A stretch of 64,000 nucleotides of DNA from Planctomycetaceae bacterium (GCA_012729315.1 JAAYDI010000032.1:29863-93862); one strand, 5' to 3'; shown: positions 38,903 to 48,343, numbered from the stretch's first letter. Numbers and translations: made by a program. The notes: a model not told the origin generated them from the letters alone.

Positions 38903-41074
38903 ATGCACGTCCGACTGTTCGCTCGCCGTCTGGGCACCGCATGTACCGGTGCCTTGTTGAGTTGGACCTTGGCAGCTGTCGGGTTGACCGCCACCGCCGC
39001 CGACATCTTCGTCGCGCCGTCAGGCAACGACCAGTGGACTGGCCAGCTGGCCGCGCCGAACGAACAGGGTACCGACGGACCTGTCGCCACTTTGCCCCGC
39101 GCGCAACAGCTCGTGCGCGCATTGAAAGCGGCTCAGCCCGACCGTAGCCAGCCGATTGTGGTCGCCATCCGGGGCGGTCTGTACTGCCTCGCCGCGCCGC
39201 TGTCGTTTGACGCCGCCGATTCGGGAACCGAACAGGCACCTGTGATCTATCAGGCGTACGGCGAGGAGCGGCCGGTGATCAGCGGTGGCGTGCCTATCAC
39301 ACAGTGGCAGGTCGACGATCAGGGACGATGGCATGCTGATCTGCCGGACGTGAAGGCCGGTACGTGGAATTTCGCCCAGCTGTTTGTCAATGATCAGCGC
39401 CGGTTTCGGCCGCGGTTGCCTGCGGAAGGTTACTACAAGATCGCCAGGCAGTGCGATCCGTCGCCGGCAGCCGGGGACAAAGGTTTCGATCGCTTTGGAT
39501 TCACGGCCGGCGAGTTGGACCCCACCTGGGCGAATCTGGACGACGTCGAGGTGATGCCGTTTCACCAGTGGACGGCTTCGCGGTTCCATCTTGCGGAGAT
39601 CGACACCCAGGAGAACATCGTCACGTTCAAAGGGCACACCGCCGGCAAGAGTTCCTGGGCGGCCTTTCCCGCAGGGCACCGCTACCTGGTCGTCAACGTG
39701 CGCGAGGCGCTCGACGCGCCCGGCGAGTGGTATCTGGATCGGCCCGCTGGCCGGCTGACGTACATTCCCCAGACGGGCGAGGATCCCGCCCAGGCGGAAG
39801 TGATCGCGCCGCGCATCGCCAACCTCGTGCTGCTTGCCGGAGACGCAGGCGCACGGCGCTGGGTACAGCACCTGCAGTTCCGCGGCCTTACCTTCGCGCA
39901 TACGAACTGGAACCTGCCGGTCGACGGGCAGGCATTCCCGCAGGCTGAAATCAACCTGGGTGCGGCGATCGCCGCAGTCTCGGCCCGCCATATCGTGCTG
40001 GAGGGCTGTGCCGTGCGGCATGTCGGCGAGTATGCCGTCGCTTTCGGCCCGGGCTGCAAGCACAACCGGCTCGATGGTTGCGAGCTGGTGGATATGGGTG
40101 CCGGCGGCGTGAAGATCGGCCATGCCCTGGCCCAGCCGCCGACGGACGGCAGTTCATCGCAGGCGTTTGCCAGCAGTCTGCAACTGGCCGACGACGAAGA
40201 AATGGTCGTGTCACACCACACGGTCCGCAACTGCCTGATCGCCTACGGAGGCCGGATGCATCCGGCCGCAGTGGGCGTCTGGATCGGGCACTCACCCTAC
40301 AACGTGATCGAACACAACGACGTGCACAACTTCTACTACACCGGTTTCTCGGTCGGGTGGAGTTGGGGGTACGGGGCGAGCCAGGCCCATCACAATGACA
40401 TCGGCTTCAACCACGTCTACGACATTGGCCAGGGTGTGCTGAGCGACATGGGAGGGATCTACACGCTGGGCATTTCCCCCGGCACCGTGGTCCATGACAA
40501 CCGGTTCCATGACGTGGTGTCGTACGATTACGGCGGGTGGGGGCTGTACACCGATGAAGGCTCAACCGGCATCGTCATGAGGAACAACCTCGTGTACCGC
40601 TGCTCGCGCGCGTCGTTCCACCAGCATTATGGCAAGGAGAACCGGGTGGAGAACAACATCCTGGTTTGTGCTGGGGAGCAGCAACTGCAGCGCACCCGCA
40701 CGGAGGAGCACATCTCGTTCTTCTTCGAACGCAACATCGTGTACTGGGACAATGGCAGCCCGCTGCTGGGCAGCAACTGGAAGGACGACAACTTCCGCAT
40801 GGACCACAATGTGTACTTTCATGCCGGCAGTCAGGCCGTGACGTTTCCCGGAGACCTCACGTTTGAACAGTGGCAGCAGGAGCGTGGGCAGGATCAGCAC
40901 TCGGTGATCGCCGACCCGCTGTTCGAGAACGTCCAGCAGGACGACTTCCGGCTCAAACCCAACTCCCCCGCTATTCAAGCCGGCTTCCAACCGTTCGACT
41001 ACACGCAGGCAGGCCGCCAGCAGCCGCTCGTGCTGACGCGCGACCTGCCCCCCATACCGCCCGCCTTCCACTAG
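38903..41074 (+). CDS. Exported parallel beta-helix hydrolase, GH141-like
   Basis: 723 residues with a signal peptide (GALLSWTLAAVGLTATAA). The mature start DIFVAPSGNDQWTGQLAAPN and the phrase EQAPVIYQAYGEERPVISGG are typical of the GH141 group. A right-handed beta-helix follows (IVLEGCAVRHVGEYAVAFGP, YNVIEHNDVHNFYYTGFSVG, GTVVHDNRFHDV, GGWGLYTDEGSTGIVMRNN). Characterised relatives include alpha-L-fucosidases and xylanases. A fucosidase role is attractive because the next gene is a FucU-type mutarotase, but that is inference. AAGGAGG lies just before the ATG. First gene of a rightward cluster with FucU and GH127. Confidence 0.75.
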   Translation: MHVRLFARRLGTACTGALLSWTLAAVGLTATAADIFVAPSGNDQWTGQLAAPNEQGTDGPVATLPRAQQLVRALKAAQPDRSQPIVVAIRGGLYCLAAPLSFDAADSGTEQAPVIYQAYGEERPVISGGVPITQWQVDDQGRWHADLPDVKAGTWNFAQLFVNDQRRFRPRLPAEGYYKIARQCDPSPAAGDKGFDRFGFTAGELDPTWANLDDVEVMPFHQWTASRFHLAEIDTQENIVTFKGHTAGKSSWAAFPAGHRYLVVNVREALDAPGEWYLDRPAGRLTYIPQTGEDPAQAEVIAPRIANLVLLAGDAGARRWVQHLQFRGLTFAHTNWNLPVDGQAFPQAEINLGAAIAAVSARHIVLEGCAVRHVGEYAVAFGPGCKHNRLDGCELVDMGAGGVKIGHALAQPPTDGSSSQAFASSLQLADDEEMVVSHHTVRNCLIAYGGRMHPAAVGVWIGHSPYNVIEHNDVHNFYYTGFSVGWSWGYGASQAHHNDIGFNHVYDIGQGVLSDMGGIYTLGISPGTVVHDNRFHDVVSYDYGGWGLYTDEGSTGIVMRNNLVYRCSRASFHQHYGKENRVENNILVCAGEQQLQRTRTEEHISFFFERNIVYWDNGSPLLGSNWKDDNFRMDHNVYFHAGSQAVTFPGDLTFEQWQQERGQDQHSVIADPLFENVQQDDFRLKPNSPAIQAGFQPFDYTQAGRQQPLVLTRDLPPIPPAFH

Positions 41075-41183
41075 ATCATGGCCGCCTCATGCTCCACCGG
41101 CGGCCGGCTGAACGGCCGCCAGGAGCCGAGGACAGCCGCTGGGGGTGGCGCGCATTCTCGCGTTTCTACAAGGAGTGTTCGGT

Positions 41184-41630
41184 ATGCTCAAGGGACAGTT
41201 GATTCACCCGGAGATCCTGGAGGTGCTCGGCCGCGCAGGACACGGATCCAAAGTGTTGATCGCCGATGGTAACTATCCGTTTCTGACCAAGCTCGGACCC
41301 CGCGCGCGCCTGGTGAACCTGAACCTGACGCCGGGACTGGTCGACGGCGTCCAGGTGCTGCGCGCGCTGCTCTCCGCCATTCCGATCGAGGACGCCGCCG
41401 TAATGCAGTACGCCACTACCGGCCCGTATGCCCTGCAGCAGGATCCTGAGATCTGGGCTGACTTCCGGTCGGCACTCCAGGAGGCGGGCTATGACCGGCC
41501 CCTCACCCCTCTCGAACGCTTCGCGTTCTACGAGGCGGCCGGAACTACGGACGTGGCGCTGACCATCGCCACCGGCGAACAACGGATCTACGCCAACCTG
41601 CTGCTCACCATCGGTGTGGTGTTCCCGTAA
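41184..41630 (+). CDS. RbsD/FucU family mutarotase, FucU-like
   Basis: 148 residues, full length for the family. It has HPEILEVLGRAGHGSKVLIA with the catalytic GHG histidine, DGNYP, RFAFYEAAG and TGEQRIYANLLLTIGV, which follow the L-fucose mutarotase pattern more closely than ribose pyranase. The enzyme interconverts sugar anomers so that isomerases receive the right form. AAGGAG at 41170-41175 is eight bases before the ATG. Its position between a GH141-like and a GH127 gene supports use of released L-fucose or a related deoxysugar. Confidence 0.83.
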   Translation: MLKGQLIHPEILEVLGRAGHGSKVLIADGNYPFLTKLGPRARLVNLNLTPGLVDGVQVLRALLSAIPIEDAAVMQYATTGPYALQQDPEIWADFRSALQEAGYDRPLTPLERFAFYEAAGTTDVALTIATGEQRIYANLLLTIGVVFP

Positions 41631-41811
41631 GCGAGAGCCGATCGATCCGTGCTCCCGCGCGCCGCGTGACCCGCGACGCCCGACCAGCGTGCTGCGAAAC
41701 AGGGTTGTCCGGAACAGGACCCAGAACGACCAAGAACGAACCCAAGTGCTCCGAATCCAAATGTAATGTAATGCTCCGAACATTGTCCGGTAAGTGTTGA
41801 GGTGGGATCCC

Positions 41812-44187
41812 ATGAAGCGTGCATGCCTCTGGTTGTTTCTGATGACGATGGTGGCCGCGGTTGCTGCGCGGGCGGACGAACCGGCGCACCGCAAGTTGAA
41901 GGCCGTGCCGTTCACCGCGGTGCAGGTGCGCGACACGTTCTGGGCTCCCCGTCTCCAGGTGAATCGCGAGATATCGCTGCCGCACAATTTCAAATGGTGC
42001 GAGGACACGGGGCGCTTCGACAACTTCGCCAAGGCGGGGGGGCTGATGGCGGGCGAGTTTGAAGGTATCTACTTCAATGACTCGGACGTCTACAAGGTCC
42101 TGGAAGGAGCATCCTACTCTCTGGCCGATCACCCCGATCCGACCTTGGAGCGGATGACGGATGAAGTCATCGCCAAAATCGCCGCAGCGCAACGGAGCGA
42201 CGGCTACCTGAACACCTACTACACGCTGAAGGAACCGGGCAACGAGTGGACCAACTGCGGGGTGATGCATGAACTGTACTGCGCGGGGCACCTGTTCGAG
42301 GCGGCGGTGGCCCACTTCCGCGCGACACAGAAACGCACGCTGCTGGACGTGGCCATCCGGTTTGCCGACTACATCGACAACCGGTTCGGACCGGGCAAGG
42401 CCGTCGACGTGCCCGGGCACGAAGAGATCGAACTGGCCCTGGTCAAGCTGTTCGAGGTCACCGGGCAACAGCGTTATCTGGATCTCGCGCAGTTCTTTCT
42501 TCAGGCCCGCGGCAACCCGGCGCAGCGGAAGCAACTCTACGGCGTGTACTGCCAGGATCACCAGCCGGTCGCCGAGCAGGCGGAGATTGTCGGGCACGCG
42601 GTGCGCGCCATGTACCTGTACGCCGGCGTGGCCGATGTAGCGGCCTATACGGGCGACGAGAAATTCGTTGCGACGATGAACCGGCTGTGGGACGACGTTG
42701 TCCTGCACAAGATGTACATCACCGGGGGGATCGGCGCACGCCACGAAGGCGAGGCGTTCGGTGACCGGTACGAGCTGCCCAACGACTCGGCCTACTGCGA
42801 GACCTGCGCCGCCATCGGCCTGGCCCTGTGGGCCCATCGCCTGAACCTGCTGCACGCCGACGCGCACTACGCGGACATCCTCGAACGCGTCATCTACAAC
42901 GGCGTGCTGGCGGGAATCGGCATGGATGGTCAGCATTATTTCTATGTCAACCCGCTGGCGGCAGACGGCAACCACCATCGCCAGCCGTTCTACCCGTGCG
43001 CGTGCTGCCCCACCAACGCCGTGCGCTTCCTCCCCTCGCTGCCCGGTTACGTCTACGCGACCAGCAGCGATGGGATCTATGTGAATCTGTACGTGGCGGG
43101 CGACGGTAGCGCGCAGCTGAAAGATGCGCCTGTCTCGATCAGTCAGGTGACCGAGTACCCGTGGGACGGCCAGGTCAAGCTGACGGTCAGTCCGGCCGCG
43201 CCGTGCACGTTCGACCTGCATCTGCGCATCCCGAGCTGGTGCACGCAGGCGGCACTCGCGGTCAACGGCGCGCCCACACCATGCCAGCCGAACGGGAAAG
43301 GTTACGCCGTGCTGCGACGGGAATGGAAAGCGGGGGACGTGGTCGATCTGCAACTGCCACTGGACGTGCGGCGCACCGAGGCGCACCCGCTGGTGACGGC
43401 CGATGCGGGGCGCGTGGCGCTGGAGCGCGGCCCGCTGGTGTACTGCTTCGAAGCGGTGGACAATGGCGGCCAGGTCCGCCAGATCATGCTCGAACGAGAT
43501 CCCCAGTTCACGCTGCAGTGGCAAGCTGATCTGCTGGGCGGCATCACCGTGATACATGCCCGGGCGCGGGGGGACCGGCAGGTCACGGCCGTCCCCTACT
43601 ACGCGTGGGACCATCGCGCTGCGGGCCCCATGGCCGTGTGGGTCCGGCAGGACGGCCGGCCACGTGCACCCCAGCCAGACCAGCCAGACCAGGCAGGCTG
43701 GGAGGGGCGTCTGTACCGCCCGCTCGAACCGCAGACACTCGGTCCGTCACTGCCGTTGGAGTTGAGCGATCTGCTCATACCGTCCGCCTCGCACTGCTGG
43801 ACTCGCGACTCCGTGCAGGCGCTCGTGGACGGCCGCGAACCCCAGCACTCGGGCGATCAGTCGCTGCCGCGGTTCACCTGGTGGGATCACCAGGGAACCA
43901 CCGAGTGGGTCCAGTACGAACTGGCTCAGCCGATGACCGTGCGGGGCACGGCCGTGTATTGGTTCGACGATGAGCCGGTTGGCCAGTGCCGGATCCCGGC
44001 CACGTGGAGACTGTTCTATCGCGCGGGGGACACCTGGCGGGAAGTCGCCCACGCATCGGGATTCGGGGTGGCGAAAGATACCTTCAACCGCACCACGTTC
44101 GAACCGGTCACAACCGATGCCCTGCGGATGGAAGTGCAGCTCCAGCCCGGCTTCTCCGCAGGCATACTCGAGTGGAAGATCGAGTAG
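41812..44187 (+). CDS. GH127 (DUF1680) exported hydrolase, beta-L-arabinofuranosidase type
   Basis: 791 residues with a signal peptide (LWLFLMTMVAAVAARA). The alpha/alpha barrel holds the family's zinc and catalytic residues: YCETC with E330 and C332, and CACCPTN with C398 and C399. By analogy with HypBA1, C398 is the nucleophile and the four residues bind zinc. A C-terminal discoidin-like module follows (DHQGTTEWVQYELAQPMTVR). GAGGTGG before ATG 41812 fixes the start. Known members remove beta-L-arabinofuranose or aceric acid from pectic chains. It lies downstream of the GH141-like and FucU genes. The stop is five bases from the converging HAF-repeat gene. Confidence 0.86.
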   Translation: MKRACLWLFLMTMVAAVAARADEPAHRKLKAVPFTAVQVRDTFWAPRLQVNREISLPHNFKWCEDTGRFDNFAKAGGLMAGEFEGIYFNDSDVYKVLEGASYSLADHPDPTLERMTDEVIAKIAAAQRSDGYLNTYYTLKEPGNEWTNCGVMHELYCAGHLFEAAVAHFRATQKRTLLDVAIRFADYIDNRFGPGKAVDVPGHEEIELALVKLFEVTGQQRYLDLAQFFLQARGNPAQRKQLYGVYCQDHQPVAEQAEIVGHAVRAMYLYAGVADVAAYTGDEKFVATMNRLWDDVVLHKMYITGGIGARHEGEAFGDRYELPNDSAYCETCAAIGLALWAHRLNLLHADAHYADILERVIYNGVLAGIGMDGQHYFYVNPLAADGNHHRQPFYPCACCPTNAVRFLPSLPGYVYATSSDGIYVNLYVAGDGSAQLKDAPVSISQVTEYPWDGQVKLTVSPAAPCTFDLHLRIPSWCTQAALAVNGAPTPCQPNGKGYAVLRREWKAGDVVDLQLPLDVRRTEAHPLVTADAGRVALERGPLVYCFEAVDNGGQVRQIMLERDPQFTLQWQADLLGGITVIHARARGDRQVTAVPYYAWDHRAAGPMAVWVRQDGRPRAPQPDQPDQAGWEGRLYRPLEPQTLGPSLPLELSDLLIPSASHCWTRDSVQALVDGREPQHSGDQSLPRFTWWDHQGTTEWVQYELAQPMTVRGTAVYWFDDEPVGQCRIPATWRLFYRAGDTWREVAHASGFGVAKDTFNRTTFEPVTTDALRMEVQLQPGFSAGILEWKIE

Positions 44188-44192
44188 GCTGA

Positions 44193-45755
44193 TCAGACGG
44201 GCGTTCCACGCCGCCGCAGCGCCGCGTAGCCGGTCAACAGCAGCAGCCCGGTGATCCATCCGACGGCGGAGGCCGGTTCGGGTACGACACTGTCGCCGCC
44301 GCTGGGCGCAGTGCCGCCGCCAGGCCGGTACGAGCGGCCGCCGCTGCCGCCATAGCCGCCGCTGCCGAAGCCGGGGCCGTAGTAGCCGCTGCTGCCACGC
44401 GAGAAGCTGGACATTGGCGAAAAGCTACCCGGAGCCGACCGCGGCGCCGCCGGCCCCACCGGACCGATCTGGTAACCGACATCGGTATCCAATGGCTCTG
44501 CAACCACCGGCTCGTACGCGCTGCACGGACAGACGCAGCAGTCCGACTCACCTTCCGCGTCCAGCATCGGTCGCCACATCGCGGCGTGCGTCGTCTCCTC
44601 CGGAGTCGCCGTGCAGCCTACCACTACTCCCTGCGCATTGACGTCCCACGCCACTTCGAAACCATTGCCGATCACGGCGTGATCCTGCAGCCGCCCGGTG
44701 GACGGATTCCAGCGCACGGCAAAGTTCGGGCCGTGCGGGGCCACGTCATAGCCCGCAACCCGTCCATCCGACGCCAGGTGATAGGCCAGACTGAAGTCAT
44801 CCGCAAAGGCGCCCAGATCAACCACTTCGCCGCGCGGCGCGTCCCACACGAACCCGTGATATGAACCGCCCGGCCGCCGCGAATAGCCCGACACCTGCCC
44901 CCGCGCACTGACACCGAAGGCATAGCTGACCAGACCGCCAAGCGATTCGACTCGCGCCAACTCACCCGTCCCGGCGCGCCACCGGAACGCATGCACCTGG
45001 CCATCGCCGGTCTGCGAATGCCCGACAACCAGCCCGTCGTCATTGACATCGTAAGCGTAGCTGTACGACCCACCCAGTGTACCCAGGTCGCGCATCGTGC
45101 GGCTGGCCGGATCCCACGCAAACGCGTGGTCGGCCAGCTCCGCCGTCTGCGCGAAACCAACGACCATCCCCTGATTGTTGATGGCAGCCGCCCGACTGTG
45201 CCGGCCTCCTAACGCGCCCAGATCGTGCATCACTTCATCCCGCGCCGACCAGAGGAAAGCGTGCACCTCGCCGTCGCTTGTTTCCGAGTAGCCCACGACG
45301 TCGCCCTGATCGTTCACCCCTTGCGCATAGCTGAACGTGCCGCCCAGCGTTCCCAGATCGCGCATGGCACGCGAGTCCGGATCCCAGCGGAACGCGTGCG
45401 TCGCGCCGTCCGCCGTCTGCGAATGGCCAACAACCTGCCCCGCCACATTCACGCTCGTCGCAACGCTCGACGCACCACCCAACGTCCCCAGGTCAACCAT
45501 GGTGCCCAGCGCCCGACGCACCGGTGTCGTGATCGTGTCACCGACCTCCAACGTCGTGCCGCGCGCTACGTCGCGCGCCGGATCGTCACGCACCACCACG
45601 ATCGAATGTTCTGACGCGTCAAGCGGACGCGCGTCGGCATGCGGGAACCGGATACCAGTCTCGGCCAACTCGCGATCAATCACGCCGGCAGACACCATCG
45701 GGGCGGCAATGAGATATGCCGCCAGCCATGACAAGGCGGAACTTCGTGTGCACAT
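44193..45755 (-). CDS. HAF-repeat extracellular protein with PEP-CTERM anchor
   Basis: 520 residues with a signal peptide. About seven HAF repeats follow the pattern MRDLGTLGGTFSYAQGVNDQ / VVGYSETSDGEVHAFLW. After them come a short Cys cluster (CCVCPCSAYEP) and a Gly/Ser-rich low-complexity stretch. The C-terminus is a classical PEP-CTERM: VPEPASAVGW, a membrane segment (ITGLLLLTGYAAL) and RRRG. Such proteins are exported and processed by an exosortase to stay on the surface or in the matrix. The exosortase gene is not in this window. Converges with the GH127 gene. Confidence 0.85.
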   Translation of the reverse strand: MCTRSSALSWLAAYLIAAPMVSAGVIDRELAETGIRFPHADARPLDASEHSIVVVRDDPARDVARGTTLEVGDTITTPVRRALGTMVDLGTLGGASSVATSVNVAGQVVGHSQTADGATHAFRWDPDSRAMRDLGTLGGTFSYAQGVNDQGDVVGYSETSDGEVHAFLWSARDEVMHDLGALGGRHSRAAAINNQGMVVGFAQTAELADHAFAWDPASRTMRDLGTLGGSYSYAYDVNDDGLVVGHSQTGDGQVHAFRWRAGTGELARVESLGGLVSYAFGVSARGQVSGYSRRPGGSYHGFVWDAPRGEVVDLGAFADDFSLAYHLASDGRVAGYDVAPHGPNFAVRWNPSTGRLQDHAVIGNGFEVAWDVNAQGVVVGCTATPEETTHAAMWRPMLDAEGESDCCVCPCSAYEPVVAEPLDTDVGYQIGPVGPAAPRSAPGSFSPMSSFSRGSSGYYGPGFGSGGYGGSGGRSYRPGGGTAPSGGDSVVPEPASAVGWITGLLLLTGYAALRRRGTPV

Positions 45756-46240
45756 GATGCTTCTCTCTGAAACGCCCGCGCGTCACGTGGCCCCTGCAGA
45801 CCTCACATCGTCGCCAGACGAGTTCGTCAGACGAATCCAGCCGGTTGTTGCCCGCCGATGGAGCAGAAGTGATTGTGGGGAAAGGACCCGTGACGCCAGG
45901 GCCTAACCTGACCGACCAAAACCCTGAACACCCAGTCTAACCGTCCAGCATAATCACCCCCCTCAAGCTACTCAACCAAGTTGCGCCAGATTGCCAGAAG
46001 TTGTGGTCCGCGGCCGCCCGAGGCGTCCGGTAATGACGGCATTTCCCCAGATCTGGGGGCCTCGGCCATCGGCTGACCGGTCGACCGGTCGACCGACTTG
46101 TGTTGTAGAATGGAGTGCCCCGTGTCGAGCAGGGCGAGTGTCTGTCAGGCGGCAAGGCGGCAGGCGGACACTGGAAGAGGACCTGTTCGAGTGGGGAGGG
46201 TCCCTCGATCCACCCGATCCGCGCTGGGAGTAATGACGTT
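45756..46240. other. Divergent intergenic region upstream of pduS
   Basis: About 485 bases. The only clear structure is the palindromic tandem repeat and TAGAAT listed separately. No gene or known RNA was recognised. Confidence 0.5.
46075..46111 (+). promoter_or_regulatory. Palindromic tandem repeat and -10 box upstream of pduS
   Basis: The self-complementary octamer GACCGGTC occurs twice in tandem at 46075-46090, followed by GACCG to 46095. TAGAAT lies at 46106-46111. The repeat covers the expected -35 position, so a regulator could bind it and block or activate transcription of pduS-pduT. The regulator is unknown. Confidence 0.4.
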
Positions 46241-47581
46241 TTGGCTACCCAAGAGCAACTCAAGATGGTTCGCGATGCCGGGGTCGTGGGTGCCGGAGGT
46301 GCGGGTTTCCCGACCTACAGGAAGCTGGATGCCCGGGTGGAACACCTCATTGCCAACGGTGCGGAGTGCGAACCGTTGCTGCAGAAGGATCGCGAGTGCA
46401 TGTGCCGGGAACCGGACACGTTCTTCCGGGGGTTGGCGACCATGCGGCAGGTGACGGGCGCCCGGCGGGTGACGGTGGCGATCAAGCACAAGAACGCGGA
46501 CCTGGCGGACCGGATGAGCCGTGGTGCTCAAGAGGCCGGTTGTGAGTTTTTTGTCTACCAGGACGTTTATCCGGCGGGGGACGAGTATGTGCTGGTGTAC
46601 GAGATCACCGGTCGTCAGATTCCGCCGGGCGGCTTGCCGCTGCACGTGGGTTGCGTCGTGGACAACGTCGAGACGATCGTCAACGTCGGCAAGGCGATCG
46701 CTGGTACCCCGGTCACGGAGAAGTACGTGACGATCACCGGCGCGGTCCGGCAGCCGTTGACGACAGTCGTGCCGATCGGCACATCGTTTCAGGACTGTCT
46801 GCGTGCGGCAGGTGGCTGCACGGTCGACAATCCAACGCTGCTGGTCAGCGGAGTGATGATGGGGAGCGTCACCCGGGACATGACGGCGCCGGTGGCCAAG
46901 ACGACGGCCGGACTCATCGCGCTCCCCTCCGATCACTATCTGGTGCGCCGCAAGACGGCCACGCGCGAAACCTACACGCGGATCGGGCACGGCCAGTGCG
47001 ATCAGTGTTCGTTTTGCACTGAGCTCTGTCCGCGTTACATCCTGGGTTATCCGGTCGAACCGCACCGCGTGATGCGCACGCTGCTGATGACCGGCGAGGC
47101 GAAGGAACGTGGCAGCCTGTGGGCGCAGTACTGCTGCGAGTGCAACGTCTGTTCACTGATCGCCTGCCCCGAGTCGCTCGATCCCAAGAACATCTGTGTG
47201 GATGCCAAGGCGCTGCTGCGGGCCAACGGACTGAGCCGCACGCCGGACGAACTGCAGCAGCTCTTCCGGCCAGCCCATCCGGTGCGCCACGGTCGCGAGA
47301 TTCCGATCAAAACACTCTATCAACGTCTGGGACTGACACCGTACGACCGGCACGCCCCGTTTGTCGAACGCGACTGGCATCCGCAGGAAGTCCAGGTCCC
47401 GCTCCACACGCACGTCGGCCAGCCGGCGCGGCCGATCGTGGGCGTGGGGGACACCGTGGCGGCCGGCGACCGGATCGCCGACGTCGACCCGGACCAACTG
47501 GGCTGCCCGGTGCACGCCAGCATCAGCGGCCGCGTGAAGTCGGTCAGCTCGACACATATTGAAATCACGACCCGCAAGTAA
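46241..47581 (+). CDS. pduS: PduS-like flavin/iron-sulfur electron-transfer protein of a microcompartment
   Basis: 446 residues. The N-terminal Complex I 51K-type nucleotide and flavin domain has VRDAGVVGAGGAGFPTYRKL. An SLBB domain follows (YVTITGAVRQPLTTVVPIGT). Two 4Fe-4S motifs follow: CDQCSFCTELCP (C253, C256, C259, C263) and CCECNVCSLIACP (C298, C301, C304, C309). An RnfC-type barrel-sandwich domain ends the protein (CPVHASISGRV). PduS reduces cobalamin or recycles NADH inside propanediol-type microcompartments and works with PduT. No ATG fits the family start, so I chose TTG 46241 with GGGAG ten bases upstream; ATG 46265 would remove part of the N-terminus. The shell gene pduT starts 10 bases downstream. 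Confidence 0.88.
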   Translation: MATQEQLKMVRDAGVVGAGGAGFPTYRKLDARVEHLIANGAECEPLLQKDRECMCREPDTFFRGLATMRQVTGARRVTVAIKHKNADLADRMSRGAQEAGCEFFVYQDVYPAGDEYVLVYEITGRQIPPGGLPLHVGCVVDNVETIVNVGKAIAGTPVTEKYVTITGAVRQPLTTVVPIGTSFQDCLRAAGGCTVDNPTLLVSGVMMGSVTRDMTAPVAKTTAGLIALPSDHYLVRRKTATRETYTRIGHGQCDQCSFCTELCPRYILGYPVEPHRVMRTLLMTGEAKERGSLWAQYCCECNVCSLIACPESLDPKNICVDAKALLRANGLSRTPDELQQLFRPAHPVRHGREIPIKTLYQRLGLTPYDRHAPFVERDWHPQEVQVPLHTHVGQPARPIVGVGDTVAAGDRIADVDPDQLGCPVHASISGRVKSVSSTHIEITTRK

Positions 47582-47591
47582 GGCATGCGTC

Positions 47592-48146
47592 ATGAAGAAG
47601 GGTTCGGCGATTGGGATTGTTGAGACGTCGAGCATTGCCAAGGGATTCGAAATCGCGGACGCGGTCCTGAAGGCCGCGAATGTCGAGATCGTGCTCAACC
47701 GCACCATCTGTCCCGGCAAGTACGTGGTGCTCGTGGGAGGCGCGGTGGACGCCGTCCAATCGAGCATCAACGCCGGCGTGCGTGCCGGCGCCCATACGGT
47801 CGTCGACCAGTTCGTCATCTCCAACGTCCATCCGACCGTGTTTCCGGCTATCAGCGGTGTCGCACACGTGCCGGAACTCAAGGCGCTGGGAGTGATCGAA
47901 GCGTTCAGCATCTCGGCCGTGATCGAAGCGGCCGATGCCGCCATCAAGGCGGCCCCCATTCAGTTCATCAACATTCACCTGGCCATGGCCATCGGCGGCA
48001 AAGGATTCGTGTCCTTCACCGGCGATGTCGCGGCCGTCGAAGAGGCCGTCCAGGTCGGGGCTGCTGTGATCGAACAACGTGGCCTGCTGGTCGAACAGGT
48101 CGTCATCCCGCGCCCACGCCCCGAAATCGTTCGGGAATTCATCTGA
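47592..48146 (+). CDS. pduT: PduT-like trimeric microcompartment shell protein with Fe-S pore cysteine
   Basis: 184 residues made of two BMC domains, each beginning with the typical GIVETSSIAKGFEIADAVLK-type helix (the second is VIEAFSISAVIEAADAAIKA). The loop NRTICPGK carries C40, at the place of PduT Cys38, which holds a 4Fe-4S cluster in the pore of the trimer. PduT passes electrons through the shell and is thought to pair with PduS, whose gene lies 10 bases upstream. It ends VIPRPRPEIVREFI, as in PduT. No other shell gene or compartment enzyme is present in this window. Confidence 0.92.
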   Translation: MKKGSAIGIVETSSIAKGFEIADAVLKAANVEIVLNRTICPGKYVVLVGGAVDAVQSSINAGVRAGAHTVVDQFVISNVHPTVFPAISGVAHVPELKALGVIEAFSISAVIEAADAAIKAAPIQFINIHLAMAIGGKGFVSFTGDVAAVEEAVQVGAAVIEQRGLLVEQVVIPRPRPEIVREFI

Positions 48147-48223
48147 GACGCCAGCCCCCGCCGTCAATTCTCCGTGTGGGTATGGAGCACTGACACGTGT
48201 GGCACGGCCCAGTTGCCAATTCC

Positions 48224-48279
48224 GAATTCCCGAATTCCCGAATTCTTGAATTCCTGAATTGTTGAATTCTTGAATTCCC
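48224..48279. repeat. 8-bp tandem repeat of GAATTC-containing units
   Basis: Seven units with exact 8-base spacing, each GAATTC plus two variable bases (CC or TT mostly); one unit has GAATTG. It lies in the gap between pduT and the SYLF gene. No function seen. Confidence 0.85.
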
Positions 48280-48343
48280 CTGGTCCCTGTCCCGAGAAAG
48301 TGTGTTCCTGCACACGGCCCGCTGGGGGGCCGAGAAAACCCTG

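Noticed and set aside
48224..48279. Possible CRISPR array
   Set aside because: The units are 8 bases with 100% of the period repeated and no spacers; no cas genes are near.
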